Part shown: in pieces, positions 8,003-18,560 of the stretch | Layout: the number at the start of each line of letters is the position of its first letter | Position numbering within the stretch: position 1 is the stretch's first letter | Origin: Rhodococcus qingshengii JCM 15477 | Lineage (GTDB): Bacteria > Actinomycetota > Actinomycetes > Mycobacteriales > Mycobacteriaceae | DNA: 64,000 nt | Direction: 5' to 3' | Assembly (NCBI RefSeq): GCF_023221595.1 | Contig: NZ_CP096563.1 | Coordinates: forward strand, 5,389,001 to 5,453,000 | The notes under the pieces: generated by a model | The model's input: the letters and a program-made list of their open reading frames with translations, nothing else | Told to the model about the DNA's origin: nothing | The model's database searches: none | Made by a program: the position numbers and the translations under genes

Positions 8003-9204
8003 CAGTTCTCCAAAGTTCCGGCTCGGTAGACCGTCACGACGCACGCGCCGCCCAGTCCGAGGTTGTGTTGCAAGCCAATACGAGCGCCTTCGACCTGCCG
8101 CGCATCCGCGGTCCCGCGGAGCTGCCACGTGAGTTCGGCGCACTGCGCCAAGCCCGTCGCGCCCAGCGGGTGTCCCTTCGAGATCAAACCACCCGACGGG
8201 TTGACGACCCACTGGCCGCCGTACGTGGTCGCGCCGGATTCGACGAGATTTCCGCCTTCTCCGACCGCGCACATCCCCAGGCCCTCGTAGGTGATGATCT
8301 CGTTGATCGCGAAGCAGTCGTGCAGTTCGATGACGTCGACGTCATCGATGGTGATCCCGGCCTGCGCAAAGACCTGCTCTGCCGCAGCTGCCGTCATAGG
8401 CGCGCCGACCACGTCGATCATCGACTTCTCGGCGAACGCTGCCTCGGTGTCAGTGGTCAACGCCTGTGCGACGATTTCGATCGCCCGGTCTTCGAGGCCG
8501 TGCTCACGCACGAACTTCTCGCTCACGACGATCGCGGCTCCGGCGCCGTCCGAGGTCGGCGAGCACTGCGAACGTGTCAGCGGCTCGTGAATCATCTTGT
8601 CGCCGAGTACCTGTTCGAGGGTGTACTCGTCACGGAACTGTGCGTACGGATTGTTCACCGAATGCTTGTGATTCTTGACCGCCACCGCTGCGATCTGCTC
8701 GACCGTGGTGCCGTACTTCTTCATGTGCTCGACGGCAGCGTTACCGAACAGCTGAGCTGTCATCGGCGATCGGGCGAACCCGTAACCCTCGACCATGATC
8801 TTCAGCTGAGAGTCCAAGGTCGTGACCTTGGGCATCTCACCGTTACCGGTCAACGCCGTTTTGGTCATCTTCTCGAAGCCGACGGCCAAGGCGCACTCGG
8901 CTTGTCCGGCCTGGACCCACTCGCGCGCCATCATCAGCGCCGTCGAGCCGGTCGCGCAGTTGTTGTTGACGTTGAAGATCGGAATGCCGGTCAGACCGGT
9001 CTCGTAGAGAGCTCGCTGTCCTGCTGTCGACGCGTTGAACACGTAACCGACCGCAGCACGCTGAATCTGGCCGTAGCCGATCCCGGCATCGGTCAGGGCA
9101 TTCGAGACGGCTTCGGTCACCATGTCCGGGTATTCCCAGTCGCGGGTCTCGATCTTCTCGAACTTGGTCATGCCGACGCCGATGACGAAGGTGCGATTGC
9201 TCAT
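8002..9204 (-). CDS. Lipid-transfer protein-type thiolase (SCP-x/Ltp-like)
   Basis: A 400-residue thiolase-superfamily protein. It begins MSNRTFVIGVGMTKF, the usual lipid-transfer/thiolase start, with NNNCATGS around the N-terminal Cys, 'HDCFAINE' and 'GGLISKGHPLGATGLAQ' in the C-terminal half. In sterol catabolism, proteins of this type act as thiolases or as aldolases (Ltp2-like, with a partner) that remove acetyl- or propionyl-CoA from steroid side chains. The ATG at 9204 follows the dehydrogenase stop by 7 bases with GGGAAAGTGA upstream. It overlaps the MaoC gene. The active-site histidine and Cys are present, so it looks catalytically competent. Confidence 0.87.
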   Translation of the reverse strand: MSNRTFVIGVGMTKFEKIETRDWEYPDMVTEAVSNALTDAGIGYGQIQRAAVGYVFNASTAGQRALYETGLTGIPIFNVNNNCATGSTALMMAREWVQAGQAECALAVGFEKMTKTALTGNGEMPKVTTLDSQLKIMVEGYGFARSPMTAQLFGNAAVEHMKKYGTTVEQIAAVAVKNHKHSVNNPYAQFRDEYTLEQVLGDKMIHEPLTRSQCSPTSDGAGAAIVVSEKFVREHGLEDRAIEIVAQALTTDTEAAFAEKSMIDVVGAPMTAAAAEQVFAQAGITIDDVDVIELHDCFAINEIITYEGLGMCAVGEGGNLVESGATTYGGQWVVNPSGGLISKGHPLGATGLAQCAELTWQLRGTADARQVEGARIGLQHNLGLGGACVVTVYRAGTLEN

Positions 9205-9211
9205 GTGCAGG

Positions 9212-11392
9212 TCACTTTCCCGGTTCAGGGTCGCGAGGCAGACCCAGGATTCGCTCACCGATGATGTTGAGCTGAACATTGGTTGTACCACCCGCGATGG
9301 ACATGCACTGCGAGTTCAAGAACATCTGGGTTGCAGACATCCGATGCTGTTCGCCCAGAAGTGAACTCGGTCCGGCCCACTCCATTGCCACGTCCCAGAC
9401 CTGCTGGATGTGCTCGACACCGATCAGCTTCGCCACCGAGGATTCGGCACCCGGCTGCGCGCCGGTGAGCGAGCGCAGCGTGGTGCGCAGACCGAGCAGA
9501 CCACCGGATTGCGCGTCGCACAGCACCTTTCCGAGCACGGTCAGCTGCTCGTCGTCGATGCCACCGGGCAGTCCGTCGACCAGGCTCAGAAGAGCCTCGC
9601 CACCCGATCCGAGCGACGAGTCGTTGGACAGCGAGACACGCTCGTTGGCCAGCGTGGTGCGAGCGAGCTTCCAGCCGTCGCCTGACTCGCCGACCAGGCA
9701 CTCGTCGGGAACGAAGACGTCGTCGAAAAAGACTTCGTTGAACAGTGCTTCACCGGTGATCTCGCGCAGCGGACGAATGTCGAGGCCACTGTTCTTGATG
9801 TCGATGAGGAAGTAGGACAGGCCCTTGTGCTTGGGTGCGTCGGCGTCGGTGCGCGCGAGGCAGATTCCCCAGTGCGCGTCGCGTGCCATCGACGTCCACA
9901 CCTTCTGGCCCTGCAACTTCCAGCCACCGTCGACCTTGGTGGCCTTGGTGCTCAGCGCCGCGAGGTCGGAACCTGCGCCGGGCTCGGAGAAGAGCTGGCA
10001 CCAGACGATGTCGCCGCGCAGTGACGGCGGGACGAACTTGGCAAGTTGCTCTTCGTTGCCGTGCGCGATGAGCGTCGGGATGACCCAGTTGCCGATGATC
10101 ATGTCGTGCGGCTTGATCTTCGCAGCGCGCAGCTCTTCGGCGATGACCAGCTGGCTGACGGCGTCGGCGGACTTGCCCCACGGAGCCGTGAAGTGCGGTG
10201 CGGTGTAGCCCTTTTCCGCGAGGTACGTCTTCTGCGCGGCACCTTCGAGTTCGAGCGCAGGACCGAGCTCGGCGCGAACGTCGGCGCGGACCGCCTCGGC
10301 CTCGGGCGGCAACTCGATGCTGAGCACGCGACGGGTGCCGGCAATGGTCAGCTCGGCAACGCGACGACGCCAGGATGCCGTGGAACCCAGCAGAATTCGC
10401 AGGGACTGCGCGCGGCGCAGGTACAGGTGCGCGTCGTGCTCCCACGTGTAGCCGATTCCGCCGAGCACCTGGATGCAGTCACGCGTGACGGAGAAGCCAG
10501 CCTCGAGGGCCGTGGCTCCGGCGACGGCTGCTGCGAGAGAAGCCTCTTCGGCACCGACGCCGTTGGCGGGAGTCAGCGCGCGCGCAGCGTCCCAAGCGCA
10601 GACGCGTGCCTGCTCGGAAAGCGCGAGCATACGTGCAGCCTTGTGCTTGACACCCTGGAACTGGCCGATCGGGCGACCGAACTGCTGACGTACCTTCGCG
10701 TAGTCGGCCGACGTCGTAACTGCCCAGTCGGCCAAGCCTGATGCCTCGGCCGCGAACAGTGTTGCGGCAATGTCGAGTACACGCTGGGTATCGATGGTGA
10801 GGATCTCGGAATCGGTGAGCACCAAACCGTCGACGGTGACCTCGGAGTTACGACGCACGACGTCGTAGCTGGCCAAGTCCGTGACCTCGAGGCGGTCACG
10901 TCCGAGCAGAACGAATCCGCTGTCCGTCGCGAGGAGGAACAGGTCAGCGACATGGCCGCCGAGAATAAGGCTGGACGTTCCGCTGAGGGTGGTGTTGTCG
11001 CCGTCGCGGGTGATCTTCAGCGAACCCGGCTGTAGTGCAACAGCTCCGAGCGTGCTGCCATCCACGAGCGTCGGCAGTCTGTCCGTTTCTCCGGCATCGC
11101 TGAGAACAGCGCTGACCACTACCGTCGGCAGGAATGGTCCGGGAACCATCGAGCGTCCAAGTTCCTCGACGACGATGGCGAGTTCGACCAATCCGTATCC
11201 TGCGCCGCCGAATTCCTCGGCTACGTGTAGTCCGAGAAGCCCCTGCTCGGCAAGCCCGTTCCAGAGTTGGGGGCGAGTTTCGACCTTCGCCTCGACGGCT
11301 TCACGGACGACGGTGGGTGTTGCGTGACGCGCCGCCCAGCCCCGTACGGAGTCGCGGAGGTCACGATCTTCTTCACTCAATCCAATAGTCAT
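9212..11392 (-). CDS. Di-domain acyl-CoA dehydrogenase (FadE34-like)
   Basis: A 726-residue fusion of two acyl-CoA dehydrogenase modules. Residues about 1-350 form one (LSEEDRDLRDSVRGW ... GGIGYTWEHDAHLYLRRA). Residues about 360-726 form a second with its own 'CQLFSEPGAGSDLAALST' FAD loop and 'MSIAGGTTNVQLNIIGERILGLP'. A fused pair of this length resembles mycobacterial FadE34, which dehydrogenates steroid-CoA esters with short side chains and normally works as an alpha2beta2-like unit. The role in sterol or bile-acid side-chain oxidation is inferred from this and from the FadA5-like thiolase, MaoC and KstD nearby. The ATG at 11392 is preceded by a GAGGTAG ribosome site. Confidence 0.85.
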   Translation of the reverse strand: MTIGLSEEDRDLRDSVRGWAARHATPTVVREAVEAKVETRPQLWNGLAEQGLLGLHVAEEFGGAGYGLVELAIVVEELGRSMVPGPFLPTVVVSAVLSDAGETDRLPTLVDGSTLGAVALQPGSLKITRDGDNTTLSGTSSLILGGHVADLFLLATDSGFVLLGRDRLEVTDLASYDVVRRNSEVTVDGLVLTDSEILTIDTQRVLDIAATLFAAEASGLADWAVTTSADYAKVRQQFGRPIGQFQGVKHKAARMLALSEQARVCAWDAARALTPANGVGAEEASLAAAVAGATALEAGFSVTRDCIQVLGGIGYTWEHDAHLYLRRAQSLRILLGSTASWRRRVAELTIAGTRRVLSIELPPEAEAVRADVRAELGPALELEGAAQKTYLAEKGYTAPHFTAPWGKSADAVSQLVIAEELRAAKIKPHDMIIGNWVIPTLIAHGNEEQLAKFVPPSLRGDIVWCQLFSEPGAGSDLAALSTKATKVDGGWKLQGQKVWTSMARDAHWGICLARTDADAPKHKGLSYFLIDIKNSGLDIRPLREITGEALFNEVFFDDVFVPDECLVGESGDGWKLARTTLANERVSLSNDSSLGSGGEALLSLVDGLPGGIDDEQLTVLGKVLCDAQSGGLLGLRTTLRSLTGAQPGAESSVAKLIGVEHIQQVWDVAMEWAGPSSLLGEQHRMSATQMFLNSQCMSIAGGTTNVQLNIIGERILGLPRDPEPGK

Positions 11393-11426
11393 GTCTACCT
11401 CGTCAATTCGACAGTGTCAGTACGGG

Positions 11427-12782
<1,356 letters not shown>

Positions 12783-13409
12783 TCAGTGCCGTGAGAGATT
12801 CACCAGAAGCAGGTCGCATCCCTTGCGGATGTCGTACTCCGCATCGGGGATGGAGATTCGACCGTTGAGGCACGATTGGATGACCCCGAACCACAACTGC
12901 ATCAGCAGACGCAACCCGGTGTTGTCTTCCTCGGTGGGGTTCTCGATCCCGGCCGCATCGAGAATGATCTGCCGGAAGCCGCGATCGATCTTTCCCACGT
13001 CCGGCACCGTCGCGACGTTGGCGGTACTGGACGACTGCAGCATCGCAGTCGAGAGAGCCGGCCGACGCAGTAACCCGCGAGTCGCGCGAACCAATACCTC
13101 GTACACCGCATCCTGCGGATTGTCCGACTGAACCTGATGCCTGACAAAGCTGGCACCGATCTGGTCGATCTGCTCGACCATCACAGCGACGAAGAGGTGC
13201 GTCTTCGAGGGGAAATAGCGATAAAGAGTGCCGATGGCCACGCCCGCCCGCTTGGCGACCTCGTGCATCTGTACCCGTGAGAGTTCCTTCTCGGTCCCCA
13301 ATTCGGCTGCCGCTTCCAGCATCCGCACATGGCGCGCCCGCTGCTCGTCCGAACTGGGCTCTGCAGCGTCCCTGACCTCGGCAATTCTCGGCAACGTCGC
13401 CCCCATCAT
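12783..13409 (-). CDS. TetR-family regulator, KstR-like
   Basis: A 208-residue TetR repressor. The N-terminal helix-turn-helix occupies residues about 22-70, with the recognition segment GVAIGTLYRYFPSK, which is very like that of KstR, the sterol-catabolism repressor. The remaining 140 residues are the helical ligand-binding half. The start used is the first of two consecutive ATGs (13409/13406); an upstream extension gives a non-homologous leader overlapping the kstD promoter. It lies between the divergent kstD gene and the fadA5-like operon and probably represses both, released by a steroid-CoA ligand (inference). Confidence 0.82.
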   Translation of the reverse strand: MMGATLPRIAEVRDAAEPSSDEQRARHVRMLEAAAELGTEKELSRVQMHEVAKRAGVAIGTLYRYFPSKTHLFVAVMVEQIDQIGASFVRHQVQSDNPQDAVYEVLVRATRGLLRRPALSTAMLQSSSTANVATVPDVGKIDRGFRQIILDAAGIENPTEEDNTGLRLLMQLWFGVIQSCLNGRISIPDAEYDIRKGCDLLLVNLSRH

Positions 13410-13559
13410 CGATTCTGTGTCCCGGTCGCGAACGACCTCGCCAATTCTCTCATCTCGACCACCCATCTCGGCATATTGCCCGCTCAGTGGGACCTGGCAT
13501 GGCCTTCTCTCCCCGTGCGGTATTCCGTGGACACCCCACCCTCTTGGAGTAAGGACGCA

Positions 13560-15095
13560 ATGATGCAGGACTGGACCACCGAGTGCGACGTGTTGGTAGT
13601 CGGCTCCGGCGGCGGCGCGCTGACCGGCGCATACACCGCGGCAGCTCGAGGATTGACGACGATCGTCCTCGAGAAAACCGATCGCTTCGGCGGAACTTCC
13701 GCGTACTCGGGCGCATCCATCTGGCTGCCGGGAACCCAAGTACAGGAACGTGCGGGACTCCCCGACTCGACGGAGAACGCACGCACCTATCTGCGCGCAT
13801 TGCTCGGCGACGCCGAGTCCGAGCGCCAGGATGCCTATGTCGAGACCGCTCCCGATGTCGTCGCACTACTCGAGCAGAACCCGCACATCGAATTCGAGTT
13901 CCGTGCGTTCCCCGACTACTACAAGGCCGAAGGCCGGATGGACACGGGACGCTCCATCAACCCTCTCGATCTCGATCCCGCCGACATCGGTGACCTCGCC
14001 GGCAAGGTGCGTCCGGAACTCGACCAAGACCGCACCGGTCAGGATCATGCTCCCGGCCCGATGATCGGTGGGCGCGCACTGATCGGCCGACTGCTGGCCG
14101 CAGTCCAGAGCACCGGTAACGCAGAACTTCGTACCGAATCCATCCTCACCTCCCTGATCGTGGAAGACGGTCGGGTTGTCGGCGCCGAGGTCGAATCCGG
14201 CGGCGAAACCCAGCGAATCAAGGCGAACCGCGGTGTGCTAATGGCAGCGGGCGGCATCGAAGGCAACGCCGAGATGCGTGAGCAGGCCGGCACCCCCGGC
14301 AAAGCGATCTGGAGTATGGGTCCCTTCGGCGCCAACACCGGTGACGCGATCTCCGCCGGAATTGCTGTCGGTGGCGCAACCGCTTTGCTCGATCAGGCGT
14401 GGTTCTGCCCCGGCGTCGAGCAGCCGGACGGCAGCGCCGCATTCATGGTCGGCGTTCGCGGCGGACTCGTCGTCGACAACGCGGGCGAGCGTTACCTCAA
14501 CGAGTCTCTCCCGTACGACCAGTTCGGCCGGGCCATGGATGCGCACGACGACAACGGTTCTGCAGTGCCGTCGTTCATGATCTTCGACTCGCGCGAGGGT
14601 GGCGGACTGCCTGCCATCTGCATCCCGAACACGGCGCCCGCCAAGCACCTCGAGGCCGGAACCTGGGTCGCCGCCGACACTCTCGAAGAACTCGCCGCCA
14701 AGACCGGACTGCCGGCCGACGCATTGCGCAGCACTGTCGAAAAGTTCAACGACGCCGCAAAGCTGGGAGTCGACGAAGAGTTCCATCGCGGCGAAGACCC
14801 GTACGACGCATTCTTCTGCCCACCCAACGGCGGCGCGAATGCGGCACTGACGGCGATCGAGAACGGTCCGTTCTACGCGGCCCGCATCGTCCTCAGTGAC
14901 CTCGGCACCAAGGGCGGATTGGTCACCGACGTCAACGGTCGAGTCCTGCGTGCCGACGGCAGCGCCATCGACGGCCTGTACGCCGCCGGCAACACGAGCG
15001 CGTCACTGAGCGGCCGCTTCTACCCCGGTCCTGGCGTTCCGCTCGGCACGGCCATGGTCTTCTCGTACCGAGCAGCCCAGGACATGGCGAAGTAA
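13560..15095 (+). CDS. kstD: 3-ketosteroid delta-1-dehydrogenase
   Basis: A 511-residue FAD enzyme that inserts the C1-C2 double bond into ring A of 3-ketosteroids, the step that with 9-alpha-hydroxylation opens ring B. The FAD dinucleotide motif GSGGGA is at residues 15-20. The three active-site tyrosines and glycine known from Rhodococcus erythropolis SQ1 KstD1 appear conserved: Tyr in FPDYY, Tyr in LPYDQ, Tyr and Gly in FYPGPG. The sequence differs clearly from KstD1, so it is one of the additional paralogues; which number is not decided here. The ATG at 13560 follows GTAAGGA. A tandem ATG at 13563 is possible. It is divergent from the KstR-like regulator. Confidence 0.9.
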   Translation: MMQDWTTECDVLVVGSGGGALTGAYTAAARGLTTIVLEKTDRFGGTSAYSGASIWLPGTQVQERAGLPDSTENARTYLRALLGDAESERQDAYVETAPDVVALLEQNPHIEFEFRAFPDYYKAEGRMDTGRSINPLDLDPADIGDLAGKVRPELDQDRTGQDHAPGPMIGGRALIGRLLAAVQSTGNAELRTESILTSLIVEDGRVVGAEVESGGETQRIKANRGVLMAAGGIEGNAEMREQAGTPGKAIWSMGPFGANTGDAISAGIAVGGATALLDQAWFCPGVEQPDGSAAFMVGVRGGLVVDNAGERYLNESLPYDQFGRAMDAHDDNGSAVPSFMIFDSREGGGLPAICIPNTAPAKHLEAGTWVAADTLEELAAKTGLPADALRSTVEKFNDAAKLGVDEEFHRGEDPYDAFFCPPNGGANAALTAIENGPFYAARIVLSDLGTKGGLVTDVNGRVLRADGSAIDGLYAAGNTSASLSGRFYPGPGVPLGTAMVFSYRAAQDMAK

Positions 15096-15111
15096 CCAGC
15101 ACAACGAGGAC

Positions 15112-15145
15112 GTGGGGCAGGCAATGTCAGAATCACCTGCCCCAC
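15112..15145. terminator. Stem-loop after kstD
   Basis: GTGGGGCAGG pairs with CCTGCCCCAC across a 14-base loop, 16 bases after the kstD stop. The following ACTCTTTCG is only moderately T-rich. Placed between convergent genes, it can serve both strands. Confidence 0.65.
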
Positions 15146-15258
15146 ACTCTTTCGCACGGCGACGCGATTTTGTATCACTCCAGGTCGATACCGGGCAACC
15201 CGTCCACACTCTTCGCGTTCTTCTCGGCGCGATAGGCGATGAGCCGCTCCGGCCCCCT

Positions 15259-15726
15259 CTACTCCGCTACGCGGTCGAGCACGTCACGATCGGATTGGTA
15301 GTCCATCAGCGGTACTGCGTATCCGCACGAATCCGAAATGCGCGTCAGATCGACCACGACGATCGACCGCAGCCCCGGGTGCTCAGGGAACCTACCGACA
15401 AGCTCGTTGAACGGTTCCGACCCTGCAAGCAGAACGTGTCCGTGACCGTGCAGTCGTACGATCTTCGGTGGTCCGTCAAACGCCATGAACATCAGTGTTA
15501 TTCGGGAGTTCTCGCGCACGTGCGCGATGGTTTCCACACCGCTGCCGGTGAGGTCGAGGTACGCCACCCGGTTGGATGTCAGCACCACAAACGATCCGAC
15601 TCCCCCTTTGGGTGAGCAATTGACCAACCCGTCAGCAGACAACGGTGCGGTGGCAACGACGAACAGCGGTTGAGCCTGCAACCACGTGGTGAGCTTTTCA
15701 TCGATGCCTTCGTAGACGCGCCCCAT
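15259..15726 (-). CDS. Pyridoxamine 5'-phosphate oxidase family protein, C-terminus cut by in-frame stop
   Basis: A 155-residue flavin-nucleotide-binding split-barrel protein (MGRVYEGIDEKLTTWL... NCSPKGG ... VAYLDLTGSG ... HENSRITLMF-like core). The family is usually about 180 residues. Directly after the TAG at 15259-15261 the same frame stays open for 27 more codons to a TGA at 15175-15177, encoding GPERLIAYRAEKN and ending GLPGIDLE, which is the normal C-terminal signature of this family. So a single codon change has apparently shortened the protein by 28 residues, or it is a pseudogene, or a sequencing error. The split-barrel core is intact, so residual flavin binding is possible. Confidence 0.75.
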   Translation of the reverse strand: MGRVYEGIDEKLTTWLQAQPLFVVATAPLSADGLVNCSPKGGVGSFVVLTSNRVAYLDLTGSGVETIAHVRENSRITLMFMAFDGPPKIVRLHGHGHVLLAGSEPFNELVGRFPEHPGLRSIVVVDLTRISDSCGYAVPLMDYQSDRDVLDRVAE

Positions 15727-15756
15727 GTCGAGAGTGTAGTTCGCGCCGACTGGACG

Positions 15757-16773
15757 TCACGGGGCAGACGCTGCGGCGGCTCGAATCTCCTCACACATCG
15801 CTGCGAAGACGCGGTCGTCGGCGGGATTCGCCGGCACCGCCAGTGCAATGCCGTCGCAGAGACTCGCGTATTTCGAACTCAGCACCTCGGGGAGTTCGGC
15901 GTAGGTGCATTGCGTGACCAGCCTGTCGAGAACATCGTCGGTGAGGACGGCAGGTAGTCGAGCCCAATCACCTGCCCGCGCCATCACTGTCAGTTCTTCC
16001 CCGACCTCGGATAATCCGAGGACCTCCAGCGCGACTCGGTACGCCGGAGTGGAGTAGAGAAAGGCAAGTTCACTGCGCACCGCTTCTCGTTGAGCAAGTA
16101 TCGCGGCAGGATCTTTGCCGGTGATCATCTTCGGAACGGCAATCAGTCGCGGCTTCCTTCCTCCTGCCGTCAACGATGGAATGATCCTCTCCGCGAGCAC
16201 CTTCGGATGGGAGTTGGTGGGGTGAGAAACAAAACCGTCGGCGACGGCTCCCGCCAGTGAGCACATGCGAGAGTTCACTCCCCCGGTCCAGATCTCCGGA
16301 GCCGGAACATCGAGCGGCCCCGGATTGAAGTAGGGCTGCAGCCGGTCGAAGGTATAGTGCGTTCCCGCATGGTCGAGTTCACCGCCCTCCTGAAACACTC
16401 GGAAGATCTCGCGTACAGCGCTGACGTAATCACGCAGTTGCGCAACAGGATCCGTCCACGGCATCGAGTACCGCCCGACGATGTTCCCACGCACCTGCGT
16501 CGCAAGCCCCAGTTGAAATCGCCCACCCGAGAAACCCGCAAGATCCCAGGCAGCCAAAGCCGTCACCATGGGACTGCGCGCAAACGCGACAACCATCGAC
16601 GTCCGGACAGTGAGAGTACTGCTGTGCTCGACGGCCAGGGCCGCCACCGCAAACGGATCACGAATGGTTTCGGAGATGTGCACCGTGTCGAAACCAAGGT
16701 TCTCGATGCGTCGGACGTGCTGAGCTACCTGCCGCAGCGGAGTGTCGGCAGGTAGCGAGGTCACCAATTCCAT
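15757..16773 (-). CDS. LLM-class F420-dependent oxidoreductase (TIGR03617-type)
   Basis: A 338-residue luciferase-like oxidoreductase. Family marks are 'AQHVRRIENLGFDTVHISET' near the N-terminus (shown in part), 'ARSPMVTALAAWDLAGFSGGRF', 'LGLATQVRGNIVGRYSMPW' and 'PEIWTGGVNSRMC', a pattern of the actinobacterial TIGR03617 subgroup predicted to use F420. The ATG at 16773 follows the SMP-30 gene stop by one base (TGATATG), so it is in an operon with the lactonase, suggesting a lactone or cyclic ketone/alcohol pathway. The substrate is unknown. Confidence 0.85.
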   Translation of the reverse strand: MELVTSLPADTPLRQVAQHVRRIENLGFDTVHISETIRDPFAVAALAVEHSSTLTVRTSMVVAFARSPMVTALAAWDLAGFSGGRFQLGLATQVRGNIVGRYSMPWTDPVAQLRDYVSAVREIFRVFQEGGELDHAGTHYTFDRLQPYFNPGPLDVPAPEIWTGGVNSRMCSLAGAVADGFVSHPTNSHPKVLAERIIPSLTAGGRKPRLIAVPKMITGKDPAAILAQREAVRSELAFLYSTPAYRVALEVLGLSEVGEELTVMARAGDWARLPAVLTDDVLDRLVTQCTYAELPEVLSSKYASLCDGIALAVPANPADDRVFAAMCEEIRAAAASAP

Positions 16774-16774
16774 A

Positions 16775-17656
16775 TCAGATCAAAGGCTCCAGGCGAATCG
16801 ACAGCAGCTTTCCTTCGGTATCCACCTTGCGAGCGTGTTCATTGAAATCCGGGGCGGCACAAACGAACAGGGTACGACCGTCGGAACCGCCGAGTCCGCA
16901 AGCGAAGACACCGCTGTCGAAGGCAATTTCGTCGACTATCTCCCCGCTGGCGCCCACATGAAGAACACGGCTTCCGAGGGCATCGGCCACCCACATCGAA
17001 TCGTCTCCGTCGATACAACACCCGTCCGCCGCAACGACGATCTGAGCGAGGGTGGTCTCCATCTCGGGTCCACCAGGCACCGGCCCGAACGACGCCCAGT
17101 CGCGGCGTTCACCCAGAGAGCCGTCGGCCTGGACGGCAAACGCACTGATTCGATTTCCCAGCGTTTCGTCCACGAGCAGATCTCCGGTCGACGTCAGAGC
17201 CATTCCATTGGGGAAGTGGAGATCTCGCGCGACGACGTGCACCGATCCGTCCGGGTCGACGCGGAGGAGATCTGCCGTCTCGACGGGGGCCAGGTTCATC
17301 AGATCGAACCCGAAGTTGCCCACGTACGCTCGTCCCTGTGCGTCGACCAGCATGTCGTTGACGTTGGCACTGACGTACCCGGACAAGTCTGCGTGCACCA
17401 CCAACTCGCCATCGGATTCTCGCCGCAGAATCTTCTGGTCCCGCATGGAGACGACCAGTAATCTGCCGTCCGGAAGCCACCCCAGCCCGGACGGCTGCCC
17501 TGGAACCTCCGCCTCGACGCGTATGTCTGTCCCGTCCTCGCAGGCCGAAATCACCTGGTAGGTGTAGAAGTCCGATACCCAGATCCGGTTCTCGTGCCAG
17601 CGCGGGCATTCGAAGTAGGTGTATCCCTCGAGAACTACCGCAACTTCTGGTGCCAT
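16775..17656 (-). CDS. SMP-30/gluconolactonase/LRE-like lactonase
   Basis: A 293-residue six-bladed beta-propeller of the SMP-30/gluconolactonase group. The opening 'LEGYTYFECPRWHE' carries the metal-binding Glu, 'SANVNDMLVDAQGRAYVG' the central Asn/Asp, 'FPNGMALTSTGDLLVDE' the second Asn and 'IDGDDSMWVAD' the catalytic Asp. These supply the usual Ca/Zn site for lactone hydrolysis. The start chosen is the ATG at 17656, with an AGGAGAG ribosome site; an earlier ATG at 17698 lacks one. Co-transcribed with the following F420 oxidoreductase. Confidence 0.87.
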   Translation of the reverse strand: MAPEVAVVLEGYTYFECPRWHENRIWVSDFYTYQVISACEDGTDIRVEAEVPGQPSGLGWLPDGRLLVVSMRDQKILRRESDGELVVHADLSGYVSANVNDMLVDAQGRAYVGNFGFDLMNLAPVETADLLRVDPDGSVHVVARDLHFPNGMALTSTGDLLVDETLGNRISAFAVQADGSLGERRDWASFGPVPGGPEMETTLAQIVVAADGCCIDGDDSMWVADALGSRVLHVGASGEIVDEIAFDSGVFACGLGGSDGRTLFVCAAPDFNEHARKVDTEGKLLSIRLEPLI

Positions 17657-17737
17657 CAGGCTCTCCTGCGTCGGTGACGAATGGACTATCAGCCCCATTC
17701 AATCACCGGCACCGCTGTCGCGGTGTCCGATTCCCGA

Positions 17738-18199
17738 CTAGTCGCCGGCGCGAACTTCGTCCAACACGTCGAAAGCGGATTCCCATCCGTCGTACACATT
17801 CCCGTCACCCTTGAATCCCGGAATTCCTACCAGGTGGAAGGTCATCTCGGTTTTGTCACCCCGTTCTGCGAGCGTGACCGTTATCCGAGGTGCGGCATCC
17901 ACCGGATCACTCGGATTTCCCCAGGTGAAGACCAGCCTCTTCGGCTCGTCGACCTCGAGATAGGTTCCGCCGGTGGGGTACTCGGCTCCGTTCTCGTCGT
18001 TGATCATCAGGTAGCGGTACGTTCCGCCAACTCTGGGATCGATCGTGACATGCTCACGGGGACTGCTGACACCCTTCGGATGCCACCAGCGCGCCGCCTC
18101 GTCGGGGTCGGTCCACGCCTGCCAGACAAGGTCGCGCGGCGCGTCGAAGATCCGGGTGATGGTGAATTCTGCAGTGGCATCGGCATTCCGGTCACTCAT
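17738..18199 (-). CDS. SRPBCC / AHSA1-type domain protein
   Basis: A 153-residue Bet v1-fold protein of the AHSA1 (Activator of Hsp90 ATPase homology 1-like) group: 'TRIFDAPRDLVWQAWTDPDE', 'WWHPKGVSSP', 'YLEVDEPKRLVFTWG' and the closing 'GWESAFDVLDE'. Such small cytosolic proteins bind hydrophobic ligands, and in actinobacteria they are often paired with an ArsR regulator. Its ATG lies inside the last codons of the ArsR gene (8-base overlap, ATGAGTGA), so translation is coupled and the pair forms one unit. Confidence 0.87.
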   Translation of the reverse strand: MSDRNADATAEFTITRIFDAPRDLVWQAWTDPDEAARWWHPKGVSSPREHVTIDPRVGGTYRYLMINDENGAEYPTGGTYLEVDEPKRLVFTWGNPSDPVDAAPRITVTLAERGDKTEMTFHLVGIPGFKGDGNVYDGWESAFDVLDEVRAGD

Positions 18200-18551
18200 T
18201 GTCCTTCTCCTTCTTCGGTCGACGTTGCTTCAGCTCACGTAGACGCTCGTCGAGGAGGTCGAAGCGTTCGTTCCAGCCTCGCCGGTGTTCGTCGACCCAG
18301 GCGCTGGCGTCGTCGAGACCCTCTGCGCGAAGGGTGCACGTGCGCCATTGCGCGGTGGCGGTTCGTTCGATGAGACCGGCTCGCTCGAGCACCTTCAGAT
18401 GCTGAGAGATGGCAGGTCGACTCATTTCGAACGGCTCGGCCAACTCACCGACGGTCATCGAACCATCAGTGAGGCGAGAGAGCATTTCACGCCTCGTCGG
18501 GTCGGCCAATGCGCTGAACACTGCATCGAGTCGGCCACTTCGCTCGTCCAT
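18192..18551 (-). CDS. ArsR-family winged-helix regulator
   Basis: A 119-residue ArsR/SmtB-fold repressor: 'VFSALADPTRREMLSRL' first helix, recognition segment 'MSRPAISQHLKVLERAGLI', and a wing 'QWRTCTLR'. No Cys cluster for metal sensing is visible, fitting the ArsR subgroup that partners AHSA1/SRPBCC proteins. The ATG at 18551 follows an AAGGAG ribosome site that is part of a 14-base palindrome, so self-repression by blocking transcription or ribosome access is likely. Confidence 0.88.
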   Translation of the reverse strand: MDERSGRLDAVFSALADPTRREMLSRLTDGSMTVGELAEPFEMSRPAISQHLKVLERAGLIERTATAQWRTCTLRAEGLDDASAWVDEHRRGWNERFDLLDERLRELKQRRPKKEKDNE

Positions 18552-18560
18552 GTAAGCAAC

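Noticed and set aside
8065..9264. Long forward frame opposite the lipid-transfer thiolase
   Set aside because: Antisense artefact of high GC; no domain pattern and no plausible start signal.
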